64,000 nucleotides of DNA from Pseudomonadota bacterium (GTDB lineage Bacteria > Desulfobacterota > Binatia > Binatales > Binataceae). Each line of letters begins with the position of its first letter. The stretch's first letter is position 1. This document shows positions 1 to 8,644 of this stretch, piece after piece. The notes beneath the pieces are model-generated. The model saw only the letters and a program-made list of their open reading frames with translations. It was not told the DNA's origin and did not search any database. The position numbers were made by a program, and so were the translations under genes. The stretch lies in assembly GCA_021323675.1 (NCBI GenBank), contig JAJPKP010000018.1, positions 1 through 64,000 on the forward strand, read 5' to 3'.

Positions 1-429
1 CCGCCGCTGCGGGAGCGGCTGGAGGATGTGCCGCTGCTGGTGGAGCACTTCATCGATCTGTTCAACGCGCGGCAGATGCGCCAGGAGCCGGTGACGGGAA
101 TCGAGGAGGCGGCGCTGGAGGCGATGCGCCGTTACTCGTGGCCGGGCAACGTGCGCGAACTCGCCAACGCCATCGAGGGCGCGTTCACCTTCAGTCGCTC
201 GCCAAGCATCCGTCTTGAGGACCTGCCAACGGTGTTGTCTGGCAGTCCGGTACGGGAGCGTTCGTCGATCGTCCAGGACCTGCCGGTCGGCAGCTTCGCC
301 GACACGGAGCGGGCGATCATCCAGCGCGCGCTCGAGACCACCGAGGGCAACAAGTTGCAGGCGGCCAAGCTGCTCAAGATCTCCCGCAAGAAGCTCTACG
401 CAAAGATCGCGAAGTACGGGTTGGAATGA
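1..429 (+). CDS. Sigma-54-dependent response regulator/activator, C-terminal part (5' end outside window)
   Basis: The reading frame is open from base 1 and ends at 429. It encodes the end of the AAA+ domain of an NtrC-type activator, with the family motif RYSWPGNVREL at about residues 44-54 of the visible part. A short linker leads to a Fis-type helix-turn-helix near the C-terminus (EGNKLQAAKLLKISRKKLYAK). Such proteins bind upstream enhancer-like sites and drive open-complex formation by sigma-54 RNA polymerase. The GAFTGA loop, Walker motifs and sensory domain lie upstream of the window, so the signal it answers to cannot be named. A sigma-54 promoter is present elsewhere in this window, upstream of the ammonium transporter gene, but nothing links the two directly. 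Confidence 0.9.
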   Translation, partial: PPLRERLEDVPLLVEHFIDLFNARQMRQEPVTGIEEAALEAMRRYSWPGNVRELANAIEGAFTFSRSPSIRLEDLPTVLSGSPVRERSSIVQDLPVGSFADTERAIIQRALETTEGNKLQAAKLLKISRKKLYAKIAKYGLE

Positions 430-498
430 AGGGGCCATTCGCGGCCGGGTGCGGCGGCGACCGGCAAGCCGCGCAGTAACGAGGGCTGACTTTCGCCG

Positions 499-1719
499 CT
501 AGAGGATGCGGCGCGCACCCGCCAGGGCAAGGACTTCATTCGTGCCCTGCTCGACGGTCGAGAGCCGGGCGTCGCGAAACAGTTTCTCGATCAGGTTGCC
601 TGCCGTGAATCCGTCCGCTCCGAAGAGTTGCATTGCCGTATCGGCAATCCGGAATGCCGTGCGGGTGCAGTAGCTCTTGGCGGCGATCGCGGCCTCCAAT
701 GACGGCGTCGCGGCTTCGAGGTTATGAATCAGCGCGGCGCGCGAGAGCGCCCTGCAAGCTTCCACCTCGGTGAACATCTCGAACAAGCGCTCCTGCACGA
801 GTTGATGGTCGCAGATGCGCCGGCCGCCCTGGCGGCGGCGCTTCGCGTGCTCCAAGGCCTCTTCATAGGCGGCGCGCGCCGTTCCGGTGATTACCGCGCC
901 CATGCACGAATGGGCGTATGCGAGCATTCTGACGACTTCCAGCTCGAACCCTTCGCCCTTGAGCATGAAATGTCGCGGAACCCTGGTATCTTCGAACATC
1001 AGTGCGCCTTGATTCATTTCGCGCTGGCCCATCTTTCGCGGCTGCTCTCCGCGGGAAACTCCCGGCAGGTTGAGCGGGATGATCAGGAAGCCTTGGGCAG
1101 CCTTGGACGGCTCGATCGCGACCGAGCACAGCGCGTGGGTCGCGATGCCGCCATTGGTTATCCACGAAGCTTTGCTTCCGTTGACGAGGTAGTCCGGGCC
1201 GGCCACACGCGCGACGAGCTGAGCGCCGCTGGTCGGATAGCGGAACTCGTCGCTCCCTACCAGGAAATGATCCGAGCCGTGCCGCAATTCGCTGAGCGCC
1301 CAGCATCCGATCCACGAGGCGTCGCGGTTCTCCGCGAAGGGCCGAACGAACGTTTCCATCAGTTCCGGTCTGCCGTCGGCGATCATCGCCATCGCGGGCA
1401 CGCTCGACGCCACAAGACTCAGCGTGATTCCGGCGCTGCCCCAGCCCAGTTCCTCGAGCAGCATGTGAACGCCTACCGGCGACAGTCCGAGTCCTCCGAG
1501 ATGCGTGGGGATTGCGGCGCTGTGATAACCAAGGCCGTACGCCGCTTTGAATACCTGCATCAGAGGTGAATCGGGAGCGGTGAGCGAACGCGGATCGTCG
1601 AGGCGATCGATTGCGGCGGCCCCCGGACGCATCACTTCGGCGGCGAAGCGATGCGCTTCGTCGCGCAACGATTCGCATTGCTTCGACACCTGCGGGTTCA
1701 GCTCGTGATAAGGGTCCAT
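499..1719 (-). CDS. Acyl-CoA dehydrogenase family protein
   Basis: This 406-residue protein has the usual length and order of the acyl-CoA dehydrogenase family: an N-terminal helical domain, a middle beta domain (WIGCWALSE and WITNGG around residues 135-190) and a C-terminal four-helix domain with AMQLFGADGFTAGNLIEKLFRD. Family members are FAD enzymes that oxidise acyl-CoA at the alpha-beta bond and pass electrons to ETF. The C-terminal motif that normally reads YEGT reads VEQGTNEV here, so the usual catalytic Glu position appears to be Gln with a Glu one residue earlier. The substrate cannot be told. The gene is transcribed away from the sigma-54 activator and follows the TreT-like gene on the same strand. 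Confidence 0.9.
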   Translation of the reverse strand: MDPYHELNPQVSKQCESLRDEAHRFAAEVMRPGAAAIDRLDDPRSLTAPDSPLMQVFKAAYGLGYHSAAIPTHLGGLGLSPVGVHMLLEELGWGSAGITLSLVASSVPAMAMIADGRPELMETFVRPFAENRDASWIGCWALSELRHGSDHFLVGSDEFRYPTSGAQLVARVAGPDYLVNGSKASWITNGGIATHALCSVAIEPSKAAQGFLIIPLNLPGVSRGEQPRKMGQREMNQGALMFEDTRVPRHFMLKGEGFELEVVRMLAYAHSCMGAVITGTARAAYEEALEHAKRRRQGGRRICDHQLVQERLFEMFTEVEACRALSRAALIHNLEAATPSLEAAIAAKSYCTRTAFRIADTAMQLFGADGFTAGNLIEKLFRDARLSTVEQGTNEVLALAGARRIL

Positions 1720-1767
1720 TTTCGTGACCTCAAGGACGATTTGCGATTGCCATCGACAGGCTCGCGT

Positions 1768-3033
1768 TCACAGCGGTTTCGTCCGGATTTTGTCACAGAT
1801 CAGGCGGAGCTCATCTCGCGCGAGCCGAGGCAGGAGAAACTGCGCGCGTACCCTCTCGCGTCCAGCCCGCCCGAACTCGCCGCGTTCACCGAGATGGTTC
1901 AAGAGATGAACGATCCGCTGCGCGCAGTCTTCGACATTGTCTATCAGGTATCGCTCGAATCCGGGGGGAAACTGCATCGGAATTCCACCCGCGCGGCCTG
2001 CCACGATCGGTTTTTCCTTCCATAGCGCTTCCGAGACGACCAGCCCGAATCCTTCGCGCAGCGACTTCTGGATGACGACGTCGCATCCGCGCTGGAACAG
2101 ATTAACTTCCATGCTTCCGACGCCGGCGACGTTAGTGAAGACATAAAGGTCGGGGTCGTGGGCGCCTTCTTCCTGCACTAGATCCAGCAGACGCCAGCCT
2201 TCAGGGTCGTCCCCGGCCATCGCTCCGATCAGAGCCAATTGAACCTCGGGAATCTCGCGCTTCACCAGCCGGTAGGCATCAACCACTCCCAACGGATCTT
2301 TCCACGGATCGAATCGCGAGACCTGGAGAAGCAGCGGCCTGTCGACATCAACACCCGAATCGGCGATTGCGCGCCGGCATAGCTCGATTGGAAGCTCGAT
2401 GTTTTTTGTCGAGAACGGGTCGATGGCTGGGGCGATGTAGGTTGCGCGCGATCGGTCGAGGTGGGGCGGCAAAAATTCCGGCATCGTGAAGACGAACGCG
2501 TCGTACTCGTTGATGTACGGGACGAGAAACTCGCTTACCTGCGGGTCGGCCGCGGAACTATCGACGTGGCAACGCCAAATCCATTTCGCCTTGTTACGAC
2601 CGATGAAATGGCGGATCGCGGCCGGCTGCGGATCGTGCACGATAATCACGTCGTACTCGTCCTCGAGCAGCCTTGCGCTTTCTTCATTGACGCTCAGGTA
2701 AAGCTGCCGGGCTGATTTGGGTAGATCGTAATGCGCGCCCTGAAGCGCGTTGTGAAACGCCTTGGTTACCGTAAAGAACTCGGGGTCACCGTGAATCAGC
2801 CGCCATTCGGCGCTGATTCCAAGCCCCTGCAGCATCGGCAGATAGCGGCCAAGCAGTTCGGCCACGCCGCCGCCGTACGCGGTCGAATTGATATGGCATA
2901 TACGAACGCCGTTAAGTTCGCGGGCAAGCGCCGCAACCTCGTTCATCAGATCGTCACCGACCAGCAGCCGGTACCGATCGACATTGGCGCGCACTGAAGC
3001 GTTGGGGCGCCCGATCGCCACTCGTGGCAACAC
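1768..3033 (-). CDS. treT: Trehalose synthase (TreT-like, GT4 glycosyltransferase)
   Basis: The protein is a GT-B glycosyltransferase of about 421 residues with the TreT signature near its N-terminus (NSTAYGGGVAELL, then HGDPEFFTVTKAFHNALQG) and the GT4 E-x7-E motif EGFGLVVSEALWKE in the C-terminal half. TreT enzymes join glucose to NDP-glucose to make trehalose, and can run reversibly. I chose the GTG start at 3033 because AGAGG lies nine bases upstream and it gives the usual family length. The frame stays open to an ATG at 3087, which would add 18 basic residues. No other trehalose gene is nearby, so the pathway role (osmolyte, or trehalose use) is inferred from the family alone. Confidence 0.85.
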   Translation of the reverse strand: MLPRVAIGRPNASVRANVDRYRLLVGDDLMNEVAALARELNGVRICHINSTAYGGGVAELLGRYLPMLQGLGISAEWRLIHGDPEFFTVTKAFHNALQGAHYDLPKSARQLYLSVNEESARLLEDEYDVIIVHDPQPAAIRHFIGRNKAKWIWRCHVDSSAADPQVSEFLVPYINEYDAFVFTMPEFLPPHLDRSRATYIAPAIDPFSTKNIELPIELCRRAIADSGVDVDRPLLLQVSRFDPWKDPLGVVDAYRLVKREIPEVQLALIGAMAGDDPEGWRLLDLVQEEGAHDPDLYVFTNVAGVGSMEVNLFQRGCDVVIQKSLREGFGLVVSEALWKEKPIVAGRAGGIPMQFPPGFERYLIDNVEDCAQRIVHLLNHLGERGEFGRAGRERVRAQFLLPRLARDELRLICDKIRTKPL

Positions 3034-3440
3034 CTTCTTCTTCCTCTGCGTTTGGTTAACGCAAATCGCCTGCCAGACCCGGCGCACTTCGGGCGCAAAA
3101 TTCGGAGTTTTACGTGACAGTTCGCATCATCACGCGACGACCGAGTGGCTCCGATGGATACAGCGGGCCTTCACGGCGAGGACAGGCAACCATCAACGCT
3201 CCCGCGTTTCTTGGAATTTCGCTGGCACGGCGCTCGCTTAGGCATCCAGTGGAAGCAATTCAGAGCGGGAGCCGTATGGTGCCTTATCTCTTCAGAACAT
3301 TCCTCATGCCTGTTCCGAATTCCTCTCTTACCGCGGCGAAAGGCGCTTGCCGGCCGATCGTTGGTTCCGGCCCGCCTCTGTCCGCTGAATTTGTTCGCCG
3401 CTCGCTGTCGATGGTCTGGCGTCACGCTGAACGTTGAGGT
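3034..3440. other. Intergenic region between treT and the HlyD/ABC operon
   Basis: This is the divergent upstream region of the TreT gene and the HlyD-led operon. I see no convincing coding sequence. The only recognisable regulatory motif is the weak sigma-54-like element listed at 3223-3238. Confidence 0.6.
3223..3238 (+). promoter_or_regulatory. Weak candidate sigma-54 (-24/-12) element
   Basis: The sequence TGGCACGGCGCTCGCT has GG and GC separated by exactly ten bases and a perfect TGGCACG half. The -12 half is TCGC instead of TTGC. It would start transcription about 190 bases before the HlyD gene. This is weaker than the element upstream of the ammonium transporter. Confidence 0.25.
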
Positions 3441-4484
3441 GTGGCGATGTTCCGCAGGAGCGTGATCGCGGCAACTATCGCGGCCGCAATGTTCGGGGGC
3501 GGACTGGTAGCGGCGCTGGATAATCCGTCATGGCTCCTGGGACTCTTCGGCGGTTCCGACCGGAGCAACACGCTCCTCGTGTCCGGCAACATCGAGGCCC
3601 ACGAGAGCGTTCTCAGCTTCAAAGCGGTTCAATCACGCATCGTCGAGTTGCCTTTTGACGAGGGTCAGTGGGTCACGAGGGGCACCCTAATCGCGCGGCT
3701 TGATGATTCGGACTACCGGCAAAACGTCGCCACGGCGGAGGCAAAGGTTGAACAGAGCGTGCAGCAACTGGCGGCGTCGCAGGCCAACCTCGAAGCTGCA
3801 CGCAAGGTCGTCGTCAACGATGAAGCCGATTTGAAGCAGAAGACGATCGACTTCAGCCGCTTTCAGGCGCTGTGGGAGAGTGGAGCCACCTCGACCCAGA
3901 GCCGGGACCTGGCGGAGACCGCGTACGATCAATCCAAGGCTGCGTACATGCGCGACGTTGCCCTTAGGGCCGCGGCCGAGAGAAGCGTTACCGCCGCGGA
4001 GGCCGCGGTCAAAACTGCGCGGGAAGATCTGAAGCTGCAGAAGATCATTCTTGGTTATACCGTTCTGACCGCTCCATTCGACGGAGTGATTTTGACCCGC
4101 CAGGCCGAGCTCGGAGAGGTGATGCTTCCGGGCGCGCCGGTGGTTACCCTGGCGGACCTCGACCACGTCTGGCTGCGCGGCTACGTCAACGAGCCCGACA
4201 TCGGCAGGGTTCGCTTCGGCCAGCCGGCTGCCATCACCACTGACACGTTTCCTGGCAAAACCTACGACGGCCGCATTTCGTCGATTGCCTCGCGCGCTGA
4301 ATTCACCCCCAAGAGCGTCGAGACGCACACGGAGCGGGTAACGCTCGTCTATCGGATCAAAATCGACATCAACAACCCGACGCATGAGCTGGTGCCGGGA
4401 ATGCCGGCGGATGCCGAGATTCAACTGAATGGCACTACGGACCAGGCGCACCCATGGAACCTGAGATCGCAGTCGAGGGATTGA
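3441..4484 (+). CDS. HlyD-family membrane fusion protein (YhiI-like)
   Basis: This 347-residue protein has an N-terminal signal anchor, a split biotinyl-lipoyl/barrel-sandwich domain (ESVLSFKAVQSRIVELPFDEG; later TAPFDGVILTRQAELGE), a central alpha-helical hairpin rich in Ala, Gln and Glu (about residues 95-200) and a C-terminal beta-barrel. It is the periplasmic adaptor of an ABC efflux system. The start is GTG at 3441. Its 3' end overlaps the first ATPase gene by 31 bases, so the two are translated together. The gene order adaptor, ATPase, ATPase, permease, permease matches E. coli YhiI-RbbA-YhhJ with RbbA split into pieces. Confidence 0.9.
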   Translation: MAMFRRSVIAATIAAAMFGGGLVAALDNPSWLLGLFGGSDRSNTLLVSGNIEAHESVLSFKAVQSRIVELPFDEGQWVTRGTLIARLDDSDYRQNVATAEAKVEQSVQQLAASQANLEAARKVVVNDEADLKQKTIDFSRFQALWESGATSTQSRDLAETAYDQSKAAYMRDVALRAAAERSVTAAEAAVKTAREDLKLQKIILGYTVLTAPFDGVILTRQAELGEVMLPGAPVVTLADLDHVWLRGYVNEPDIGRVRFGQPAAITTDTFPGKTYDGRISSIASRAEFTPKSVETHTERVTLVYRIKIDINNPTHELVPGMPADAEIQLNGTTDQAHPWNLRSQSRD

Positions 4485-5374
4485 GCAAGCGCTTCGGACC
4501 GGTATCCGCCGTTGATTGCCTCAGCTTCGCGGTAAATCGTGGCGAGATTTTCGGCCTGGTCGGACCGGACGGCGCCGGCAAGACGACCACCATGCGGATG
4601 CTGGCCGGAGTGATGTCGTGCGATGGCGGCAGGATGAAAGTCGCCGGGCACGACGTCGCCGCCAACGCGGAAGCCGTAAAAGGCAGCATCAGCTACATGC
4701 CGCAACGCTTCGGGCTCTACGAAGACCTGACCGTCGATGAAAACATCCGGTTTTACGCCGACCTGTTTGGGGTCGCCCGGACCGAACGCCGGGAGCGCGG
4801 CGCGATGCTGCTTAAAGCAGCGGGGATGACGGAGTTTCGCGACCGGCTTGCAGGCAAGTTGTCGGGCGGGATGAAGCAGAAACTCGGTCTCATATGCGCG
4901 CTGATCCACCGCCCGCGCGTGCTGTTGCTGGATGAGCCGACCACGGGAGTCGATCCGGTGTCGCGCCGCGAATTCTGGCAGGTGCTTTATTCACTTCTCG
5001 CGCAAGGCGTTACGATAATCATTTCGACGGCCTACCTCGATGAAGCCGAGCGATGCAGCCGGCTCGCTCTCTTGCACAAAGGCCGCCTGCTGCTCTGCGA
5101 TACTCCCGAAAATCTGAAAAAGCGGATGCCCGGCGCGACCGTGGTCGTCAGCTCGCCGCAGGCGCGCGATCTGCGCGAACTGCTCGCCGGTGCGGAAGGT
5201 GTCTCGACGGTGATCCTGGTGGGAGCCGGCCTCCATCTGGTGGTGGACGATGCGGACCGGCGCGTGCCGGAGCTGAAAGCCCGGATACAGTCCGCGGGAA
5301 TCGCGTTCGATGAGATAACTGCCAGTGAACCCGCGATCGAAGACCTGTTCGTGGCGTACGTGCAGGGGCGGTAG
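4454..5374 (+). CDS. ABC transporter ATPase, first nucleotide-binding subunit (RbbA N-terminal-like)
   Basis: This 306-residue ATPase has Walker A GPDGAGKTTT near residue 38, signature LSGGMKQKLGL, Walker B VLLLDEPTTGVDP and an H-loop position occupied by STAYLDEAE. The C-terminal 80 residues form the accessory domain seen in ABC-2 export ATPases. The signature LSGGMKQKLGL resembles the first ATPase domain of RbbA-type proteins. It overlaps the HlyD gene upstream and is separated by four bases from the second ATPase gene. The substrate is unknown. Confidence 0.92.
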   Translation: MEPEIAVEGLSKRFGPVSAVDCLSFAVNRGEIFGLVGPDGAGKTTTMRMLAGVMSCDGGRMKVAGHDVAANAEAVKGSISYMPQRFGLYEDLTVDENIRFYADLFGVARTERRERGAMLLKAAGMTEFRDRLAGKLSGGMKQKLGLICALIHRPRVLLLDEPTTGVDPVSRREFWQVLYSLLAQGVTIIISTAYLDEAERCSRLALLHKGRLLLCDTPENLKKRMPGATVVVSSPQARDLRELLAGAEGVSTVILVGAGLHLVVDDADRRVPELKARIQSAGIAFDEITASEPAIEDLFVAYVQGR

Positions 5375-5378
5375 CGCA

Positions 5379-6341
5379 ATGCCGAACGATGGCAACATTT
5401 CGGTCCGGGTCGATGGACTGGTCAAGCGGTTCGGCAGCTTCACCGCGGTCGATAGGGTCAGCTTCAGCGCGTATCGCGGCGAGATCCTGGGGTTTTTGGG
5501 GCCGAACGGCGCGGGAAAGTCCACCGTGATCAGAATCCTGTGCGGGCTCCTCCGTCCAAGTGAGGGTTCGGTGATCGTGGCCGGAGTCGATGTAGGCAAG
5601 GACCCTGAAGGAGTGCGCCACCATATCGGCTATATGTCGCAGAAGTTCTCGCTCTACAACGACCTGGAAGTGAGCGAGAATCTGCGCTTCTTCGCCGGAC
5701 TCTACGGTGTGGACCGCGGGATCGCCGGCGATCGCATCCGCGAAGCAATCTCTCTTGCGGGGCTGCAAGGTCACGAGCACGACCTGACCGGAACCCTCGC
5801 CGGGGGATGGAAGCAACGGCTCGCGCTCGGATGCGCGTTGTTGCACCGCCCGGAAATCCTGTTTTTGGATGAACCGACCTCGGGGGTCGATCCGATGTCG
5901 CGCAGGCAGTTCTGGGACCTGATCCATGGCATGTCCGGCCGGGGGGTAACCGTCTTCGTCTCCACGCACTACATGGATGAAGCGGAGTATTGCGACCGCC
6001 TCGTGCTCATGAATCGCGGTCGAGTGGTCGCGATGGGTACTCCGCCCGAACTGCGCCATCTGGTGAAAAAAGGCGCGCTGCTGCTCGCGAAGTGCGAGCC
6101 GCTCGGCACCGCCTTGCAGATTCTCCAGGGGAGCCCCGGCGTCGCCGAGGCTGCCGTATTTGGAAACAGCCTGCATGTGAGGGTTGAACAAGCCGAGGAT
6201 GCCCTGGTCACGCTTCCCGCGATGCTGGAAAGCCGTGGCGTCAAGTGCGTGTCGCTTAAGCCGATAGAGGCGTCACTCGAAGATGTTTTCGTTCAGCTTG
6301 CCGGCGAACAGTCCGCCGTCCGCGGAGGTCCGGACCGATGA
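5379..6341 (+). CDS. ABC transporter ATPase, second nucleotide-binding subunit
   Basis: This 320-residue ATPase has Walker A GPNGAGKST, Walker B ILFLDEPTSGVDP and H-loop STHYMDEAE. The ABC signature reads LAGGWKQRLALG, which departs from LSGGQ and resembles the second ATPase domain of RbbA. That suggests an asymmetric ATPase pair with its partner at 4454. I chose ATG 5379, four bases after the previous stop, although the frame is open to 5325. The 3' end overlaps the permease start by four bases. Confidence 0.92.
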   Translation: MPNDGNISVRVDGLVKRFGSFTAVDRVSFSAYRGEILGFLGPNGAGKSTVIRILCGLLRPSEGSVIVAGVDVGKDPEGVRHHIGYMSQKFSLYNDLEVSENLRFFAGLYGVDRGIAGDRIREAISLAGLQGHEHDLTGTLAGGWKQRLALGCALLHRPEILFLDEPTSGVDPMSRRQFWDLIHGMSGRGVTVFVSTHYMDEAEYCDRLVLMNRGRVVAMGTPPELRHLVKKGALLLAKCEPLGTALQILQGSPGVAEAAVFGNSLHVRVEQAEDALVTLPAMLESRGVKCVSLKPIEASLEDVFVQLAGEQSAVRGGPDR

Positions 6342-7477
6342 GCCCAAGGCGGCTAATCGCGATGTCGCGCAAGGAGTTCATCCAGATTGTTCGCGATCCT
6401 CGCAGCCTGCTCATCGCATTGCTGATGCCGGTGATGCAGATGGTTCTGCTCGGCTACGGGGTAAGTCTGGATGCGAAGAATATCCCCGTTTACGTCTACG
6501 ACCAGGAAGGAAGCCAGGACAGCCAGGCGCTTCTCAAGCGCTTTCAGGCGTCTCCCTATTTTGACGTCCGAAAGACCGTGAACAGCTATCGCGATCTGCG
6601 GTACGCGATCGACTCCGACCGCTGCAAGCTCGCGATCGTCATCCCGTTCGACTTCTCACGGAAGCTGCGCGACACGGGCTTTGCGCCGGTGCAGGTTATC
6701 GTGGATGGAACCGACGACAACACCGCCAACCTGTCGAAAGGCTACGCGCGCGCCGTTATCGCGCGCTTTTCGGCGGATGTTCAGCACAACTGGCTTCAGC
6801 GCCAGGGGATGCCCATCGCGGCATCCAACGGCAACATCTCGGTTGATACTCGCATCTGGTTCAACGAGGACCTCGAGAGCCGCAACTTCATCATCCCCGG
6901 CATCGTCGCGCTCGTCATGGCTCTGGTGGGCGCGCTCCTGACTTCGCTCACCATCGCGCGCGAGTGGGAACGGGGAACGATGGAACAGCTTCTGTCCACG
7001 CCGATAACTCCTTCGGAGGTGATGCTCGGAAAGCTGATTCCCTATTTCATGGTCGGGATGGCGGACGCGGCGCTGTGCCTGATGATGAGCGTATGGTGGT
7101 TCGGGGTGCCGTTCCGCGGAACCCTCGCGTCGTTCTTCACCACGACCGCGCTCTTTCTCATCGTGATTCTCGGGATCGGGTTCATGATCTCGGTCGCGAT
7201 CCGAAACCAGCTCGGAGCAAGCATGATAGCGCTGCTGGTTACCCTGATGCCGACGTCGCTGCTCTCCGGCTACGCGTTTCCGATCGACCAGATGCCGGCC
7301 GCGGTGCGCGCGATAACGTACCTGGTCTATTCGCGATACTACGTGACGATACTCAAGGCGATTTATCTGAAGGGTGTCGGAGTGAAGGCGCTCGGCGCGG
7401 AGATGACGGCGCTGGCGGTCTATGCGGCGGTGATCGGGCTGCTGGCTACGCGCGCGTTTCGCAAGACGCTGGATTGA
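6338..7477 (+). CDS. ABC-2 type transporter permease (first)
   Basis: This 379-residue protein has the ABC-2 layout. One membrane helix at residues 15-35 is followed by a large periplasmic domain of about 150 residues (KNIPVYVYDQ, VQVIVDGTDDNTAN). A C-terminal bundle of five to six helices contains REWERGTMEQLLSTPI and LLSGYAFPIDQMP. It is the membrane subunit that works with the two ATPases upstream. The ATGA overlap with the second ATPase, and the two-base gap to the next permease, mark one transcript. It corresponds to the permease part of RbbA. Confidence 0.92.
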   Translation: MSPRRLIAMSRKEFIQIVRDPRSLLIALLMPVMQMVLLGYGVSLDAKNIPVYVYDQEGSQDSQALLKRFQASPYFDVRKTVNSYRDLRYAIDSDRCKLAIVIPFDFSRKLRDTGFAPVQVIVDGTDDNTANLSKGYARAVIARFSADVQHNWLQRQGMPIAASNGNISVDTRIWFNEDLESRNFIIPGIVALVMALVGALLTSLTIAREWERGTMEQLLSTPITPSEVMLGKLIPYFMVGMADAALCLMMSVWWFGVPFRGTLASFFTTTALFLIVILGIGFMISVAIRNQLGASMIALLVTLMPTSLLSGYAFPIDQMPAAVRAITYLVYSRYYVTILKAIYLKGVGVKALGAEMTALAVYAAVIGLLATRAFRKTLD

Positions 7478-7479
7478 AT

Positions 7480-8613
7480 ATGTTCGGACGAATTTTTCAC
7501 ATGCTGCTCAAGGAGTTCCTCGAGGTTAAGCGCGACAAGTGGGAGCGCTTTCGCCTGCTGGTCCCTCCGCTGATTCAGAAGGTGCTGTTCGGGTACGCGG
7601 CGACTTTCGAGGTTTATCACGTCTCGACCGCGGTGCTCGATCTCGACCACAGCCAGGAAAGCCGCGAGATGGTATCGCGCTTCACCGGCAACGGGCGCTT
7701 TGACGTGGAGGCGCTGCCCTCCAGCAGCCAGGCGATGCGCGGCCTTATCGATCGCAGCAAGATAACCGTCGGCATCCGCATCAATCCGCAGTTCGGCGAA
7801 CTCCTGCGCAAGGGACAGACCGCGCCGCTGCAGGTGATAGTGGACGGGACCAATTCCAACACCGCGCTGCTCGCGCTCGACTACGTCGGGCAAATCGCCG
7901 CCCGATTCTCCTCCGACTACCAGCGCGACTACATGAATCGAATCTTTCCCGAATACCAGGTGATGCTCCCGAGCGCAAAAATGGAGGAGCGGCCGTGGTA
8001 CAACCCGGACCTTGACAGCCAGTGGTTCTTTGTCCCCGGTCTGGTCGGAAGCATCGCGCTCATGACGATCGTCAATGTCACTTCGTTCGCGATCGTGAGA
8101 GAGCGCGAAATCGGAACCCTCGAACAGATCATGGTCACGCCGATTCGGCCGATCGAGTTCATTCTCGGCAAGACCGTTCCGTTTTTTGTGCTGGGCCTGA
8201 TCGAGGTCGCGCTGGTCGCGGTGGCGGGCGCCCTGTGGTTCGGAGTGCCGTTTCGGGGCAACCCGCTGGTAATGTTGCTGGGCACGTCGCTCTTTTTGAT
8301 AAGCAGCCTGGCGGTCGGATTGTTGATCTCAACGACCTGCCGGACGCAGCAGCAGGCGTTCGCATCGGGATTCTTCTACCTCACGCCGGCGTTTACGCTG
8401 TCCGGGTTCGCGTTCCCCATTTCGAGCATGCCGACAGTGATGCAGTGGATCACCTATCTGGATCCGCTTCGTTATTACCTTGTGGTGCTGAGGGGAACCT
8501 TTCTGAAGGGAACCGGGCTCGCCATCCTGTGGCCGCAGATGGTGGCGATGGCGATACTGGGGGTGGCGATGTTCGCGGTGAGCGTGGCGCGCTTCGAGAA
8601 GTCGCTGGATTGA
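7480..8613 (+). CDS. ABC-2 type transporter permease (second, YhhJ-like)
   Basis: This 377-residue paralogue of the preceding permease has the same layout: an N-terminal helix, a periplasmic domain with VQVIVDGTNSNTALLAL-like features, then a helix bundle with REREIGTLEQIMVTPI and LSGFAFPISSMP. ATG 7480 lies two bases after the previous stop; the frame is open further upstream, but inside the first permease gene. Two different permeases with two different ATPases imply a heterotetrameric exporter, as in RbbA plus YhhJ. The cargo is not evident. Confidence 0.92.
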   Translation: MFGRIFHMLLKEFLEVKRDKWERFRLLVPPLIQKVLFGYAATFEVYHVSTAVLDLDHSQESREMVSRFTGNGRFDVEALPSSSQAMRGLIDRSKITVGIRINPQFGELLRKGQTAPLQVIVDGTNSNTALLALDYVGQIAARFSSDYQRDYMNRIFPEYQVMLPSAKMEERPWYNPDLDSQWFFVPGLVGSIALMTIVNVTSFAIVREREIGTLEQIMVTPIRPIEFILGKTVPFFVLGLIEVALVAVAGALWFGVPFRGNPLVMLLGTSLFLISSLAVGLLISTTCRTQQQAFASGFFYLTPAFTLSGFAFPISSMPTVMQWITYLDPLRYYLVVLRGTFLKGTGLAILWPQMVAMAILGVAMFAVSVARFEKSLD

Positions 8614-8644
8614 CGCGCCTTTTGCCGCGCAAGGGCGGAGATCG

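Noticed and set aside
863..1678. Long alternative reading frames inside the acyl-CoA dehydrogenase gene on both strands
   Set aside because: They are Arg-rich or His-rich shadow frames created by high GC; only the 406-residue frame matches a protein family.
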